Part shown: positions 15,753-25,847 of the stretch, piece by piece
Position numbering within the stretch: position 1 is the stretch's first letter
Layout of the letters: each line of letters starts with the position of its first letter
Assembly (NCBI GenBank): GCA_027533105.1
Contig: JAPZTW010000009.1
Location: 186,001-250,000 of the forward strand
Origin: Sphingomonadaceae bacterium
Lineage (GTDB): Bacteria > Pseudomonadota > Alphaproteobacteria > Sphingomonadales > Sphingomonadaceae
Direction: 5' to 3'
DNA: 64,000 nt
The notes under the pieces: model-generated
Told to the model about the DNA's origin: nothing
Database searches by the model: none
Seen by the model: only the letters and a program-made list of their open reading frames with translations
Program-made: the position numbers and the translations under genes

Positions 15753-17870
15753 TCAGACGTTGCCACGCACCAATACACTGAAGATCGGACCAATCTCGCG
15801 CGAGCGGGTTTCGGTGAAGGCAATCGGGCTGTTGTTGCGCCGCCCGGTCCAGACGGTGCGGGCAAATTCATTACGACCACCCAGCAGGTTGTTGACCGAG
15901 GCGCGCACCGTCAGGCCCAGCACGTCCTTGTGCTCCACGAACACGCCCATGAAGGTCGGGCCCTCATAGCTGCGGCCCACTTCGCCCAGCCGGACATAGT
16001 CGGTGAAGTGATTGTAATTGGCGATCACGCCATAGGCCAGCATGCTGCCGGGAATGTCATGGCGATAGCTGATCTCCAGCCCGCGGTCGCGGGTCCGGCT
16101 GATCGGACGGCTGAGCCCGGTCAGCGGATCGGTGACGCGCGATCCCTCCAGGAACAGCTTGAGATCGGCCTTGGCACCCTTGATTCCGAGCGGCGCCAGC
16201 TCGATCGTGCTGGCCCATTCCAGGCCATAGCGCCGCCCGCCGTCGAGGTTGCCGGGGCTCTCCCCGCTGGCCCCGACCGGAATGATGTCGACCAGGTCGG
16301 AAATCCGGTAATCGTAGAGCCGCAGCGTGGTGTTGCCCCACTTGCCGAGGCTGCGCTTGGCCTCCAGTTCCAGTTCCCAGCTTTGCGGCGGGACCAGTTC
16401 GGCGTTGCCAGCGTTGCTGTTGCCGTTTTCGAAGAACACCCGGGCCATGAAGTCGCCGAATTCCAGCTGGCCAACCCGGCGGCGCGCCTTGACCGAGATG
16501 TCCAGCCCCTCGTCCGCCGTCCAGGCTAGCGAGAGCGAGCCCTTGGGCCGCCAGAATTCGCGCCGCAGGCTGGCCGCGCCGCTCTGCGTCAGCCGCGAAA
16601 ACTCGCCGCCCGCCGTCAGTTGCAGCGCGAGGTTGCCGGTCAGCTTGCGCGAATAGCTGAGCACCGTTTCATAACGGTCTTCCTTCACCGCGCCGGTGCC
16701 CTGCGGGAACGGGACAGGCGTGAAATCCCCGCCCGGCGCAAGGGTGAACAGGCGGGCCGCGTTCTCCAGCTTGTTGAAAGCCGCCTCGGCCGAGAGCTGC
16801 CAATCGGCACCGCCCATCCGCCAGCCATATTCGGCCCGCGCGATCCGTTCCGATGAATCGGAATCCAGTTCGAAGCGGTCCCCGGTCGGCACGCTGCCAT
16901 CGGCATAGGTGAAGATCGACTGCGACGAGAACGGCTCGTGTTCGCCGCGGGCCAACCCGATCAGCTTCAGCGAGCCTGGCCCGAGCGGCAGCGTCAGATC
17001 GCCACCCAGCTCGTAATTGCGTTCGTTCTCGCGTTCGCGAATCGCCCGGTTGCGCGCCACGCCGCCCACCGGCAGGCGAACGTCGTCGATGGTCAGGCGA
17101 AAGTATTCCTGGGTGTAGCTGCCATTGAAATTGGCGGCGATGCCATTGGCCCCGGTGTACTTCAGCCCCAGCGAGACCTTGGGCGCATCGAAGTACGACA
17201 GGATGACATCGTCACGCCGTTCCAGCAGCGTGCCATCGGCGGCGCGGATCAGGCCTTCGCCCCCGGCCCCGCCCCGGTGCGACAGGTTCGACAAGCCCAG
17301 CGTATAGCCCACTTCGCCCAGCTTGCCGCTGAGCGAGGCCTCGAACCGGTTATGCAACGGCTTGGTGAACTTGGCGCGGGCTTCGAAACGATAGGCGAAG
17401 TTGCCCGAGATGCCGTCGTCCCTGACGATCACGTTGGCGACCTGACCCGCCAGGCCCGGCACGTCGAGCTTGGCCGCCTCGACCAGCTCGATCCGCTCGA
17501 CATTGCTGGCGGCGATCCGCCCCAGCTGGGAAAAGGTGCCCTCGCTCTTGCCGGTCAGGCGCTGGCCATTGACCAGGACATTGGCGGTGGCCTGGCCCAG
17601 GCCGCGCTGCCCGCCGTCGTCGCGCAGCACGAAGCCCGGGATCTGGGTGAGCATGTCGAGCGCGGTGCGCGGGCCGAACCGGGCGAAGAAGTCGGCGCGA
17701 TAGACCTGGGCACCTTCGCCGACGACAGGGGCAGCACCCTGCTCGCCAACAGCGGCAGCCTCGGTCTTGGCCTCGGCCTCAGCTTCTGCGGCCAGGGCCG
17801 GTGCGCTGGCCAAGGCGATCATTCCGGTTCCGGCCAGCAGCAGCGGCCGGAGGCAATGCCTGATCGGCAT
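15753..17870 (-). CDS. TonB-dependent outer-membrane receptor 2
   Basis: A 705-residue outer-membrane protein. ATG 17870 is preferred to the TTG at 17888 because it starts a standard signal peptide ('MPIRHCLRPLLLAGTGMIAL', cleaved near ALA-AEA). An Ala/Glu-rich linker follows, then a plug-like domain: 'LDMLTQIPGFVLRDDGGQRG' and 'ATANVLVNGQRLTGKSEGTF', 'VERIELVEAAKL'. The rest alternates aromatic and polar residues, as in a beta-barrel. It ends '...LVRGNV', so the usual terminal Phe is missing. The text resembles the shorter TonB receptors that lack a typical TonB box. Substrate unknown. Flanked by parA and the Mla operon. Confidence 0.85.
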   Translation of the reverse strand: MPIRHCLRPLLLAGTGMIALASAPALAAEAEAEAKTEAAAVGEQGAAPVVGEGAQVYRADFFARFGPRTALDMLTQIPGFVLRDDGGQRGLGQATANVLVNGQRLTGKSEGTFSQLGRIAASNVERIELVEAAKLDVPGLAGQVANVIVRDDGISGNFAYRFEARAKFTKPLHNRFEASLSGKLGEVGYTLGLSNLSHRGGAGGEGLIRAADGTLLERRDDVILSYFDAPKVSLGLKYTGANGIAANFNGSYTQEYFRLTIDDVRLPVGGVARNRAIRERENERNYELGGDLTLPLGPGSLKLIGLARGEHEPFSSQSIFTYADGSVPTGDRFELDSDSSERIARAEYGWRMGGADWQLSAEAAFNKLENAARLFTLAPGGDFTPVPFPQGTGAVKEDRYETVLSYSRKLTGNLALQLTAGGEFSRLTQSGAASLRREFWRPKGSLSLAWTADEGLDISVKARRRVGQLEFGDFMARVFFENGNSNAGNAELVPPQSWELELEAKRSLGKWGNTTLRLYDYRISDLVDIIPVGASGESPGNLDGGRRYGLEWASTIELAPLGIKGAKADLKLFLEGSRVTDPLTGLSRPISRTRDRGLEISYRHDIPGSMLAYGVIANYNHFTDYVRLGEVGRSYEGPTFMGVFVEHKDVLGLTVRASVNNLLGGRNEFARTVWTGRRNNSPIAFTETRSREIGPIFSVLVRGNV

Positions 17871-18002
17871 GGCAACTACCCATCCCAAAGTGTGTCTGGA
17901 GCGGTGCCTTAACGAGGCAATACGCTGCCAGGACAGGCCGCCTCGATCAGCGCGTCCGGAACAGCGATGAACAGCATGACGGGGTCGACCGATGGCCGAT
18001 GG

Positions 18003-18410
18003 TCACCGACCAATGACAGGCGGCACTGTAGCATCGAGCAGCGCAAGGCACTGGGTCTTGATGCCCCCGGCCCTGATGGCGAACGTGACAGCGGTGTCGG
18101 TTCGCTGCAGCTCGTTGGCCTCGGCCTGCATCAGCGCCTGGATTCCGGACCGATCCAGCCCGGCCCGGTCCATCACCTCGGCGGCAATCCGGACAAAGAA
18201 TTCGCGCCCGCGCTCGGCCAGTGGCGGCCAATCCGCCACATCGGACGCCTGGCGAGCCTGCTGCCCGGCCACCACCGAGAACAGGGCGGCACAGCGCACC
18301 GCGGTCTGCAGGCCGGGGTCCAGCGGCCGGGGCGATGGGCTGGGCTGGGCAACCAAAGGCGTGGCCAGCAGGGCGAGCGGGAACAACAGGGCTTTCATCG
18401 GACCGGTCAT
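18003..18410 (-). CDS. Small secreted protein of unknown function at the end of the Mla operon
   Basis: A 135-residue protein with an N-terminal signal peptide ('MKALLFPLALLATPLVAQ', second Met at 18398). The mature part is helical, with two Cys residues that may pair ('AVRCAALFSVV' and 'IKTQCLALLD'). Either ATG 18410 or ATG 18398 could be the start, and neither has a strong ribosome-binding site. It begins 27 bp after the auxiliary lipoprotein gene on the same strand, so it is probably the last gene of the lipid-transport operon. No recognised family. Confidence 0.6.
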   Translation of the reverse strand: MTGPMKALLFPLALLATPLVAQPSPSPRPLDPGLQTAVRCAALFSVVAGQQARQASDVADWPPLAERGREFFVRIAAEVMDRAGLDRSGIQALMQAEANELQRTDTAVTFAIRAGGIKTQCLALLDATVPPVIGR

Positions 18411-18437
18411 GGCAGGGACAAGCTGAACGCCAGCCGA

Positions 18438-19034
18438 TCAGCCCACCCAGGCGGCAACTTCGGCGGCCACGGCATTGGCCGCACGGTTGAGCGCCGGGGC
18501 GATCGCCTGCGGCTTGGCCGAAACGCCGGGGATCACGCTTTCGAAGCGGCGGGTGGCGATGGCGCCGCCCGGCCCGGTGCGGACGGCCTCGAACCGCACG
18601 ATCACCGACTGGCTGGCCGCATCATAACCCATGTCGAGCAGCCGCCCGCCCAGCTTGTGCGCGGCGGGGCCGGCTGCACCGGCATCGTCGAGCACCAGCC
18701 GCTTGCCCCCGGCACGCAGGGTTTCGGCGAGGAGGCCGCGGAACTGGCGGGCCGGTCGTTCGACCCAGGCGGCATCGGCGAGATAGGCGATGCTGGCGCT
18801 GTCGACCTGAACCGGCACCTTGAGCACGGCCAGCTTGCGGTCCACTTCCGGTTCCAGCACCAGCAGGGCATCGGCCAGCTGGCCGGTGCTGCCGGTACCG
18901 GCGGCCGGAACCTCGGCCGGGGTCAGGACGATCAGCGTGGCGGGCAGCTTGCCCCCGTCCAGCCCGCCCAGGCACCCGCCCAGCAGGAGCGCAAGGGGCA
19001 GCCCGGCCGCCCGCAGCAGGATCGCACGGCTCAT
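18438..19034 (-). CDS. ABC-type transport auxiliary lipoprotein of the Mla/MCE system
   Basis: A 198-residue lipoprotein. The signal ends in a lipobox 'LGGC' near residue 21. The rest resembles the ABC_trans_aux family (PqiC/DUF330-like): 'VDRKLAVLKVPVQVDSASIA', 'YLADAAWVERPARQFRGLLA'. Such proteins sit at the outer or inner membrane and help MCE-domain complexes move phospholipid. Its start overlaps the mlaD stop (ATGA), giving coupled translation. It replaces the MlaC/MlaB arrangement of enterobacteria, which is common in alphaproteobacteria. Confidence 0.8.
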   Translation of the reverse strand: MSRAILLRAAGLPLALLLGGCLGGLDGGKLPATLIVLTPAEVPAAGTGSTGQLADALLVLEPEVDRKLAVLKVPVQVDSASIAYLADAAWVERPARQFRGLLAETLRAGGKRLVLDDAGAAGPAAHKLGGRLLDMGYDAASQSVIVRFEAVRTGPGGAIATRRFESVIPGVSAKPQAIAPALNRAANAVAAEVAAWVG

Positions 19035-19969
19035 TGCTTGTACTCCGGCAGCTTGTTGCCCCCCAGCAGCGCGCCCGCGCCGCCGTCGTCGATCTTCTCG
19101 GTCAGGTCGCGCAGGGCCCGGCTGGTGGCGCGCAGGTCGCGGATCATCGCCTCGGCCTCGGGCAGGGTCTGGTCGTTGAGCCGCTGGGCCGCGGGCCGCG
19201 CGGCGGCGAGCGTCGCCTCCAGCTCCTTGGCCGCGCCTGAGGCGGACTTGAGCGTGGTACGCAGGTCCTTCGACAGGGCCTGGCCATCGGCGGAGAGGAA
19301 CTGGTCGGCCGAGCGGGCCACCTTCTCGAACTCGGTCAGGGTCAGCGTCGCCTGCTTGAGCGTGAGCTGCAGTTCGGCCAGGGTGCTTTGCAACTGCGGC
19401 GAGGCATCGGCGAGGCCCGCGCTGAACCGGTCGGTATTGGCGAGGATATTCTCCAGGCTTTTCAGGTTCTTGTCCGACAGCGCCAGGTTCAGGCGTTCCG
19501 AAACCGTGGCCAGCCGGTCGAGCAGGACCGGCGCGGTGTTGAGCAGTTCGCCCAGGCCGCCGCGCTTGGTCGGGATCACCGGCGCGCCTTCAGGACCCTT
19601 CTCGGTGATCGGCGGCGCGCCCTTGACCGCGCCTTCGAGCTGGATGTTCGATACGCCCGTAAAGCTGCCCTGGATCGTCGCCACGGTGCCCAGCAGGATC
19701 GGCACCTTCTCGTTCACCGCGATCCGCACGCGCACGAAGCTGGGATCCTTGCGCCACAGCTCGATGGTCTCGATCTGGCCGATCGGCACCCCGGAAAAGG
19801 TCACCTGTGCGCCTTCGGACAGGCCATCGACCGACTGCTTGAAGAAGATGTCGTAACTGGTCTGGCTGGTTTCGTTCCAGCGCGCGATCCACACGATGAA
19901 GGCGGCCAGCACCGCCAGCAGCCCGAGCGTGACCGCCCCTACCCAGACGTTGTTGGCTCTTGTTTCCAT
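19031..19969 (-). CDS. mlaD: MCE-family lipid transport protein (MlaD-like)
   Basis: A 312-residue protein with an N-terminal membrane anchor ('VGAVTLGLLAVLAAFIVWIA') and an MCE domain at about residues 40-120: 'YDIFFKQSVDGLSEGAQVTF' followed by 'SGVPIGQIETIELW'. A long helical C-terminal region (about 140-300) follows, rich in Leu/Thr/Ala heptads, which probably forms a tunnel or coiled coil. It lies in the periplasm and links the ABC transporter to the outer membrane. 9 bp separate it from mlaF, and it overlaps the lipoprotein gene. Confidence 0.88.
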   Translation of the reverse strand: METRANNVWVGAVTLGLLAVLAAFIVWIARWNETSQTSYDIFFKQSVDGLSEGAQVTFSGVPIGQIETIELWRKDPSFVRVRIAVNEKVPILLGTVATIQGSFTGVSNIQLEGAVKGAPPITEKGPEGAPVIPTKRGGLGELLNTAPVLLDRLATVSERLNLALSDKNLKSLENILANTDRFSAGLADASPQLQSTLAELQLTLKQATLTLTEFEKVARSADQFLSADGQALSKDLRTTLKSASGAAKELEATLAAARPAAQRLNDQTLPEAEAMIRDLRATSRALRDLTEKIDDGGAGALLGGNKLPEYKQ

Positions 19970-19978
19970 CCGGCGCCT

Positions 19979-20863
19979 CTAATCCCCCGCCTTGCGCGGC
20001 TTGTCCATCGCTTTGATCCGGTGCTGCGCCGCTTCGGCCGCCCGGCCGCGCGGGCCATTGAAGTATTCCTGGATCCACGGGTGATCGAGGGTGAGCAGGT
20101 TGGGGATCGTGTCGCAGGCGATCACCCGCCTGTCGGCGATCACCGCCACCCGGTCGCAGATTTCGTGCAGGGTATCGAGATCGTGGGTGATCAGGAACAC
20201 CGTCAGCCCCAGCGTATCCTGCAATTCCTTGGTCAGCGCATCGAAGGCCGCCGCGCCGATCGGGTCGAGCCCGGCGGTCGGCTCGTCCAGGAACAGCAGT
20301 TCGGGATCGAGCGCGAGGGCACGGGCCAGGCCCGCGCGCTTCTTCATGCCGCCCGAAAGCTCGGCCGGATACTTGTTCGCCGCCTCTTCCGGCAGGCCGG
20401 AGAGGACCACCTTGAACCGGGCGATCTCGCGCCGCAGCTCGTCCCCGATCTCGGGATAGAACTCGCGCAGCGGCACCTCGACGTTCTCGGCCACGGTCAG
20501 GGTGGAGAACAGCGCCCCGCCCTGGAACAGCACGCCCCAGCGGCTGCGGATGTCGATATCCTCATCCCCGCGCGCGGCGGTGATATCCTCGCCCAGCACG
20601 TGGATCGTGCCCGCGCTGGGCGGCTGGAGACCGATGATCGAGCGCATCAGCACCGACTTGCCGGTCCCCGATCCGCCCACCACGCCGATGATCTCGCCCC
20701 GCCGCACCTGCAGTGAAAGGCCTTCGTGGACGACCTGGTCGCCAAAGGCATTGCGAATGCCCTCGACCACGATCGGGAACTCGCCCCGGAAGGCGCCGGG
20801 TATGCGGCGGCGCGCGGCATCGGCCACGTCGTCGCGGATTTCGCCAAGCTCGTCCGGGCTCAT
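19979..20863 (-). CDS. mlaF: ABC transporter ATP-binding protein (MlaF-like)
   Basis: A 294-residue ATPase powering lipid transport between the membranes. Walker A 'GGSGTGKSVLMRS', signature 'LSGGMKKRAGLARALA', Walker B 'LLFLDEP' and the switch His in 'LITHDLDTL' are all present. The ORF track starts upstream inside mlaE; ATG 20863 overlaps the mlaE stop and has GGGGTGGGG before it. The N-terminal 30 residues and the C-terminal extension ('GRAAEAAQHRIKAMDKPRKA') go beyond the core. Operon order is mlaE-mlaF-mlaD-lipoprotein. Confidence 0.92.
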   Translation of the reverse strand: MSPDELGEIRDDVADAARRRIPGAFRGEFPIVVEGIRNAFGDQVVHEGLSLQVRRGEIIGVVGGSGTGKSVLMRSIIGLQPPSAGTIHVLGEDITAARGDEDIDIRSRWGVLFQGGALFSTLTVAENVEVPLREFYPEIGDELRREIARFKVVLSGLPEEAANKYPAELSGGMKKRAGLARALALDPELLFLDEPTAGLDPIGAAAFDALTKELQDTLGLTVFLITHDLDTLHEICDRVAVIADRRVIACDTIPNLLTLDHPWIQEYFNGPRGRAAEAAQHRIKAMDKPRKAGD

Positions 20864-21972
20864 CCCCACCCCACTTCGGTGAAGAACACCGCGAAGAAGG
20901 CATCGAGCACGATCACCATGAAGATCGCCTGGACCACCGCCATGGTGGTGCGCAGGCCCACTTCCTCGGCATTGGCCTTGACCTGCATGCCCTGGTAGCA
21001 GCCGGCCAGCGCGATGATCAGGCCGAAGAACGGCGCCTTGACCAGCCCCACCCAGACATCGTGCAGCGGCACCACTTCCTGGATCCGCAGCAGGAAGGTC
21101 ATGAAGGGAATGCCCAGGGTAAAGGCGGAAATGAAGGCCCCGCCGATCACCGCCAGCACGGCCGCGTAAAAGCCCAGCAGCGGCATCATCACCACGGCGG
21201 CCAGGATCCGCGGAATCACCAGCGCCTCGACCGGGGAGACGCCGATGGTCCGCATCGCGTCGATTTCCTCGGTCAGCTTCATCGTGCCGATCTGCGCGGC
21301 AAAGGACGAGCCCGACCGGCCCGCGACCATGATCGCGGTCATCAGCACACCCAGTTCGCGAAAGGCGATCCGGCCGGTCAGGTTGACGGTCAGCATCTCG
21401 GCCCCGAACTGCTCGAGCTGGATCGCGCCCTGCTGGGCGATGACGATGCCGACCAGGAAACTCATCAGCCCGATGATGCCCAGCGCGGAAATGCCGACCA
21501 GCTCGGCCTGCCGCACCACGGCGATCCAGCGCATCCGCGCCGGGCTGGTCATGATCCCCCACCAGGCCACCAGCACCGCGCCGAGGAAGCCGAGCAGCCG
21601 CACGGTGCCCCGGCTCCAGCCCGCAACGGTCCGGCCCACGCCATCGGCGATGCGCGGGACAAGCGGCAGGCGCAGCGCGCCGGTTTCGCCTTCACCCTTT
21701 GACTTGCTGACCGCCGCGATCAGCCGCCGGGCCTGGTCACTCGCGCCGACCAGCTCGGCTTCGTGATCGCGCACCACGCGCCACACCGTCCAGGCGCCGA
21801 CCGTATCGATTTCGGGGACGGCGGCGATATCCACCCGGTCAAGCGGAACGGCCAGTTCGCGCAGGGCCCGGTCAACCACCCCGATCGAGCTGACGGTCAT
21901 CGGCCCGGACAGGACCGCCACGGTCCGCCCGGCATCATCCTGTTCCAGGCTGAAATCTGCCCACACCCGCAT
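20860..21972 (-). CDS. mlaE: MlaB-MlaE fusion: STAS domain plus ABC permease
   Basis: A 370-residue inner-membrane permease. Residues about 1-95 look like a STAS domain ('[20 protein letters not shown]', '[17 protein letters not shown]'), which in enterobacteria is the separate MlaB protein. Residues about 120-365 are the MlaE permease with five or six hydrophobic segments and the family motif '[20 protein letters not shown]' plus '[13 protein letters not shown]'. ATG 21972 has AGGAAGGG upstream; the longer ORF upstream lacks a signal. It is the first gene of the operon, and divergent from valS with a 121-bp intergenic region that must hold both promoters. Confidence 0.9.
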   Translation of the reverse strand: MRVWADFSLEQDDAGRTVAVLSGPMTVSSIGVVDRALRELAVPLDRVDIAAVPEIDTVGAWTVWRVVRDHEAELVGASDQARRLIAAVSKSKGEGETGALRLPLVPRIADGVGRTVAGWSRGTVRLLGFLGAVLVAWWGIMTSPARMRWIAVVRQAELVGISALGIIGLMSFLVGIVIAQQGAIQLEQFGAEMLTVNLTGRIAFRELGVLMTAIMVAGRSGSSFAAQIGTMKLTEEIDAMRTIGVSPVEALVIPRILAAVVMMPLLGFYAAVLAVIGGAFISAFTLGIPFMTFLLRIQEVVPLHDVWVGLVKAPFFGLIIALAGCYQGMQVKANAEEVGLRTTMAVVQAIFMVIVLDAFFAVFFTEVGWG

Positions 21973-22093
21973 CCTGCCCTTCCTGCGGGAAAAAAGCGGC
22001 CCCGGCAAGGCAGGGCGGATAACCGGTACCCGCCTGCCGCGCCTTGCGCCGCTGCCGCCGCGCTGGCAAAGGCCGCGCAAGATGGAAGAGACC

Positions 22094-24766
22094 ATGACCG
22101 ACCAGACACTCGACAAGACTTTCGACCCCGCCGCGATCGAGGCGAAGTGGTATGCCCATTGGGAGGCAAACGGCCTGTTCCGCCCGGAACGGCCCGAAGC
22201 CCAGCCCTATACCATCGTCAATCCGCCGCCGAACGTGACGGGCAGCCTGCACATCGGCCACGCGCTGGACAACACGCTGCAGGACGTGATGATCCGGTAC
22301 GAGCGGCTGCGCGGCAAGGATGCGCTGTGGGTGGTGGGCATGGACCACGCCGGGATCGCCACGCAGATGGTGGTCGAACGCCAGTTGGAGATGCGGCAGG
22401 ACAAGCGCACCAATTACACCCGCGAACAGTTCGTCGAGAAGGTGTGGGAATGGAAGGCTGAAAGCGGCGGGGCGATCACCGGCCAGCTGCGGCGGCTGGG
22501 CTGTTCGATGGACTGGAGCCGCGAACAGTTCACCATGGACGAACACTTCACCCGGGCCGTGCTCAAGGTCTTCGTCGACCTTTACAACCAGGGCCTGATC
22601 TATCGCGACAAGCGGCTGGTGAACTGGGATCCCAAGCTCAAGACCGCGATTTCCGACCTTGAGGTGGAAACGAAGGAAGTGAAAGGCCACTTCTGGCGCT
22701 TCCGCTATCCCTTCGCCGATGGCTCCGGCCATGTCGAAGTCGCCACCACTCGCCCCGAAACCATGCTGGCCGACATGGCCGTGGCCGTGAACCCGGAGGA
22801 TGAACGCTACCAGGCGGTCATCGGCAAGGAGATCCTCCAGCCGATCACCGGCCGCCGGTTCAAGGTGGTGGCGGACGAGCACGCCGATCCCGCACTGGGT
22901 TCGGGCGTGGTCAAGATCACCCCGGGGCATGACTTCAACGACTTCGAAGTGGGCAAGCGCGCAGGCATCAAGCCGGCCGACATGCTCAACATGTTCGATG
23001 CCGAAGCCCGCGTGGTCCAGACCGCCGACGGGCTGGTACCGGAGGAATTCCTCGGCCTCGACCGCTTCGTTGCGCGCGAGCTGGTGGTGGCCCGCATGAA
23101 GGAACTCGGCTGCCTGATCCCGCATGTCACCAAGGACAAGGACGGCAACGAGAGCGAGGCCGACGCCGAACCGCGCGTGATCCAGCAGCCCTATGGCGAT
23201 CGCGGCGGCGTGCCGATCGAACCCTGGCTAACCGACCAGTGGTACGTCAACGCCGCCGAACTGGCCAAGCAGCCGATCGAGGCGGTGAAGACCGGCGAGA
23301 TCGAGATCGTTCCCAAGACCTGGGAAAAGACCTGGTTCAACTGGATGGAAAACATCCAGCCGTGGTGCGTCTCGCGCCAGCTGTGGTGGGGCCACCGGAT
23401 TCCGGCCTGGTACGATGCCGATGGCAATGTCTTCGTGGCCGAAACCGAAGCGGAAGCGGTCGCGCTGGCCGGCGGCAAGCCGCTCACGCGTGACGAGGAC
23501 GTCCTCGACACCTGGTTCTCATCGGCGCTCTGGCCCTTCGCCACACTCGGCTGGCCCGACCAGACCGAACTCCTGTCACGCCACTATCCCAACGACCTGC
23601 TGATCTCCGGCTTCGACATCCTGTTCTTCTGGGATGCCCGCATGGCGATGATGGGCTATTTCAACATGGGCCAGCGCCCGTGGAAGCAGCTCTACCTGCA
23701 CGGGCTGGTCCGCGCGCCGGACGGACAGAAGATGTCCAAGTCCAAGGGCAACGTGGTCGATCCACTGGGCCTGATCGACCAGTATGGTGCCGATGCGCTG
23801 CGCTTCTTCATGGCGGCGATGGAAAGCCAGGGCCGCGACATCAAGATGGATGAGAAGCGGGTCGAGGGTTATCGCAACTTCGCGACCAAGCTGTGGAACG
23901 CCGCGCGGTTCTGCCAGTCGAACGGGATCGGGGCCAGCAAGTCGCTCGCCGCCCCGACAGCGACTGCGGCGGTCAACAAGTGGATCATCGGCGAAGTGGT
24001 CGAAACCCTGGCCGAGCTCGACAAGGCCATGGCCGACCTGCGCTTCGATGCCGCGGCCAACGCGATCTACCACTTCGTCTGGGACCAGTTCTGCGATTGG
24101 TACATCGAACTGATCAAGGGATCGTTCGATGACGAGACCAAGGCCGTGGCCGGCTGGGTGCTCGACCAGATCCTGGTCATGCTGCACCCCTTCATGCCCT
24201 TCGTGACCGAGGAACTGTGGTCCAAGCTGGGGGATCGCGCCGATTACCCGCTGATCACCGCGCAGTGGCCGCAGCCGGGCGCGAGCGTCGATCCGGCGGC
24301 CAAGTCCGAAGTGGACTGGCTGATCGCGCTGATCGGCAACCTGCGGACCGCCAAGAACGAGCTGGGCATTGCGCCGGGCGCCAAGCTGGACGCCTTCCTG
24401 CCCGAGCCGAGCGCGCAGACCCGCGCGATCATCGAACGCAACCCGGCGGCAATCGAGCGGCTGGCGCGGCTCAACGGCATCCGTTTCGAACCGGCCCCGG
24501 CCGGGGCGGCGATGCAGGTGGGCGCGGGCGATGCCAACGTGATCATTCCGCTGGAAGGCGTGATCGACATCGCCGCCGAGAAGGCCCGCCTCGCCAAGGC
24601 GCTGGAAGTGTCGACCAAGGAAGCCAAGAGCCTCGAAGGCCGCCTCAACAACCCGGCCTTTGTCGAAAAGGCCAAGCCCGAAGCGGTCGAAAAGGCCCGC
24701 GCCGATCATGCCATGCACCAGGCCGAAGCCGAGCGGCTGGCCGCGGCACTGGCGCGGCTGGGGTAA
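22094..24766 (+). CDS. valS: Valyl-tRNA synthetase
   Basis: Cytoplasmic enzyme charging tRNA-Val. The 890-residue class I synthetase has the HIGH-type motif '[15 protein letters not shown]', the editing domain around residues 200-330, the KMSKS motif '[15 protein letters not shown]', and a C-terminal coiled coil ('[20 protein letters not shown]'). ATG 22094 is preferred to ATG 22082 because GGAAGAG sits 3-9 bp upstream. Length is normal. Divergent from mlaE. Immediately downstream lies a nested palindromic repeat. Confidence 0.97.
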   Translation: MTDQTLDKTFDPAAIEAKWYAHWEANGLFRPERPEAQPYTIVNPPPNVTGSLHIGHALDNTLQDVMIRYERLRGKDALWVVGMDHAGIATQMVVERQLEMRQDKRTNYTREQFVEKVWEWKAESGGAITGQLRRLGCSMDWSREQFTMDEHFTRAVLKVFVDLYNQGLIYRDKRLVNWDPKLKTAISDLEVETKEVKGHFWRFRYPFADGSGHVEVATTRPETMLADMAVAVNPEDERYQAVIGKEILQPITGRRFKVVADEHADPALGSGVVKITPGHDFNDFEVGKRAGIKPADMLNMFDAEARVVQTADGLVPEEFLGLDRFVARELVVARMKELGCLIPHVTKDKDGNESEADAEPRVIQQPYGDRGGVPIEPWLTDQWYVNAAELAKQPIEAVKTGEIEIVPKTWEKTWFNWMENIQPWCVSRQLWWGHRIPAWYDADGNVFVAETEAEAVALAGGKPLTRDEDVLDTWFSSALWPFATLGWPDQTELLSRHYPNDLLISGFDILFFWDARMAMMGYFNMGQRPWKQLYLHGLVRAPDGQKMSKSKGNVVDPLGLIDQYGADALRFFMAAMESQGRDIKMDEKRVEGYRNFATKLWNAARFCQSNGIGASKSLAAPTATAAVNKWIIGEVVETLAELDKAMADLRFDAAANAIYHFVWDQFCDWYIELIKGSFDDETKAVAGWVLDQILVMLHPFMPFVTEELWSKLGDRADYPLITAQWPQPGASVDPAAKSEVDWLIALIGNLRTAKNELGIAPGAKLDAFLPEPSAQTRAIIERNPAAIERLARLNGIRFEPAPAGAAMQVGAGDANVIIPLEGVIDIAAEKARLAKALEVSTKEAKSLEGRLNNPAFVEKAKPEAVEKARADHAMHQAEAERLAAALARLG

Positions 24767-24778
24767 GCTCTCCTAACT

Positions 24779-24870
24779 GTCACCCCGGACTTGTTCCGGG
24801 GTCCCGCTTGCTTGATCTGGCGCGGCGCGCACAGCAGGACAGCGGGACCCCGGATCAAGTCCGGGGTGAC
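24779..24870. repeat. REP/BIME-like nested palindromic repeat after valS
   Basis: Two 30-base arms (24779-24808 and 24841-24870) are reverse complements with one mismatch, separated by 32 bases. Each arm is itself palindromic around CCCCGGA...TCCGGGG. The 19-base core CCCCGGATCAAGTCCGGGG (right arm) occurs exactly once more in the window, inside rnpB at 39330. It starts 12 bp after the valS stop and may serve as its terminator. Confidence 0.9.
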
Positions 24871-24887
24871 GGGAAGTGGGACGATGG

Positions 24888-24940
24888 GCCAGATGCCGAT
24901 CTGGCGTGTCACCGCCCCACAGGTCGGGGGTACGTCCCCC
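24888..24940. other. Two small hairpins upstream of queE
   Basis: GCCAGAT-GCCG-ATCTGGC (24888-24905) is a perfect 7-bp stem with a 4-base loop. GGGGG-TACGT-CCCCC (24926-24940) is a second. They lie in the 337-bp gap between valS and queE. I do not recognise a known riboswitch, and a preQ1 type cannot be supported. The rest of this gap holds the repeat at 24779 and the possible small ORF at 24979. Confidence 0.4.
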
Positions 24941-24978
24941 TGTCCTACCCGCCGCCAAGCTGGCATAGACCGGAAGCC

Positions 24979-25110
24979 ATGAACCCGATCCGTTTCCCTG
25001 CCGCCACAGCCCGTTTCACGGCCCGAATTGCCCGCGCGGTTTTTTTCGCCCTGAACAGTGGTCCATGTGGTCCACGCCCGGTCCGGGCACAGGCAAACGC
25101 GCCATGCTGA
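24979..25110 (+). CDS. Possible 43-residue small ORF overlapping the queE start
   Basis: ATG at 24979 with CGGAAG just upstream opens a 43-codon frame, Arg/Ala/Pro-rich, that ends in TGA overlapping the queE start (ATGCTGA). The arrangement would suit a leader ORF coupled to queE, but the composition is what random GC-rich DNA gives and no family is recognised. Listed only because of its position. Confidence 0.2.
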   Translation: MNPIRFPAATARFTARIARAVFFALNSGPCGPRPVRAQANAPC

Positions 25111-25847
25111 CGCTCGCCACCACCACGCCGGGGGAACCGGAAATCTTCGCCTCCTTGCAGGGCGAAGGCCCCTCGCTGGGGCGGCCGGTGGCCTTTGTGC
25201 GCCTGTCGCGCTGCAACCTCGCCTGCACCTGGTGCGACACGGCCTATACCTGGCGGTTCGAGGGCGACAATTCCCTCCCGTGGCGCCCGCACCGCGACGG
25301 GCTGGCCTTCGATCGCAAGGCCAACCAGATCACGCTGGACGAGACCGAGGTGGCCGCGCGGATCATGGCGCTGGGGCAGGACCGGCTGGTGATCACCGGG
25401 GGCGAACCGCTGCTCCAGGGGGCGGCGCTGGCGCGGATGGTGGCCTTGCTCGAGGGCATGACTGTCGAGATCGAAACCAACGGCACGGTCACGCCGCACC
25501 CGGCACTCGATCCGCTGGTCAGCCAGTACAACGTGAGTCCGAAACTGAAGCATTCCGGGAATCCCGTTGAATCCGCACAGATTCCCGAACGGCTCGCAGA
25601 GTGGGCCAGAAAACCTCAAGCGTGGTTTAAGTTTGTGGTGGCGACGCCCGACGATGTCGACGAGGTGCTGGCGCTGGTTTCGGCCCATGCGATTCCGCGC
25701 GAGCGCGTCTACCTGATGCCCGAAGGGACCGACAGCGAAACACTGCGCGGGCGCGAACGCTGGCTGGCCCCGCTGGCGCTGGAACACGGGCTGCGGCTGA
25801 CCGACCGGCTGCATATTCATCTCTACGGCGATACCCGCGGGACATGA
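25104..25847 (+). CDS. queE: 7-carboxy-7-deazaguanine synthase QueE
   Basis: Radical SAM enzyme that turns 6-carboxy-tetrahydropterin into 7-carboxy-7-deazaguanine in queuosine biosynthesis. The 247-residue protein has the start 'PEIFASLQGEGPSLGRPVAF' with the QueE 'QGEG' motif, and the cluster-binding motif 'RCNLACTWCDT' (CxxxCxxC). It also has 'ITGGEPLLQG', the SAM-binding GGE motif. Start ATG 25104 is chosen over 25065 because it aligns with family length; no strong ribosome-binding site is seen. Its stop overlaps the MATE gene start (ATGA). No queC, queD or queF is seen nearby. Confidence 0.93.
   Translation: MLTLATTTPGEPEIFASLQGEGPSLGRPVAFVRLSRCNLACTWCDTAYTWRFEGDNSLPWRPHRDGLAFDRKANQITLDETEVAARIMALGQDRLVITGGEPLLQGAALARMVALLEGMTVEIETNGTVTPHPALDPLVSQYNVSPKLKHSGNPVESAQIPERLAEWARKPQAWFKFVVATPDDVDEVLALVSAHAIPRERVYLMPEGTDSETLRGRERWLAPLALEHGLRLTDRLHIHLYGDTRGT

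Noticed and set aside
24888-24940. preQ1 riboswitch upstream of queE
   Set aside because: Hairpins are present, but no conserved preQ1 aptamer sequence could be found.
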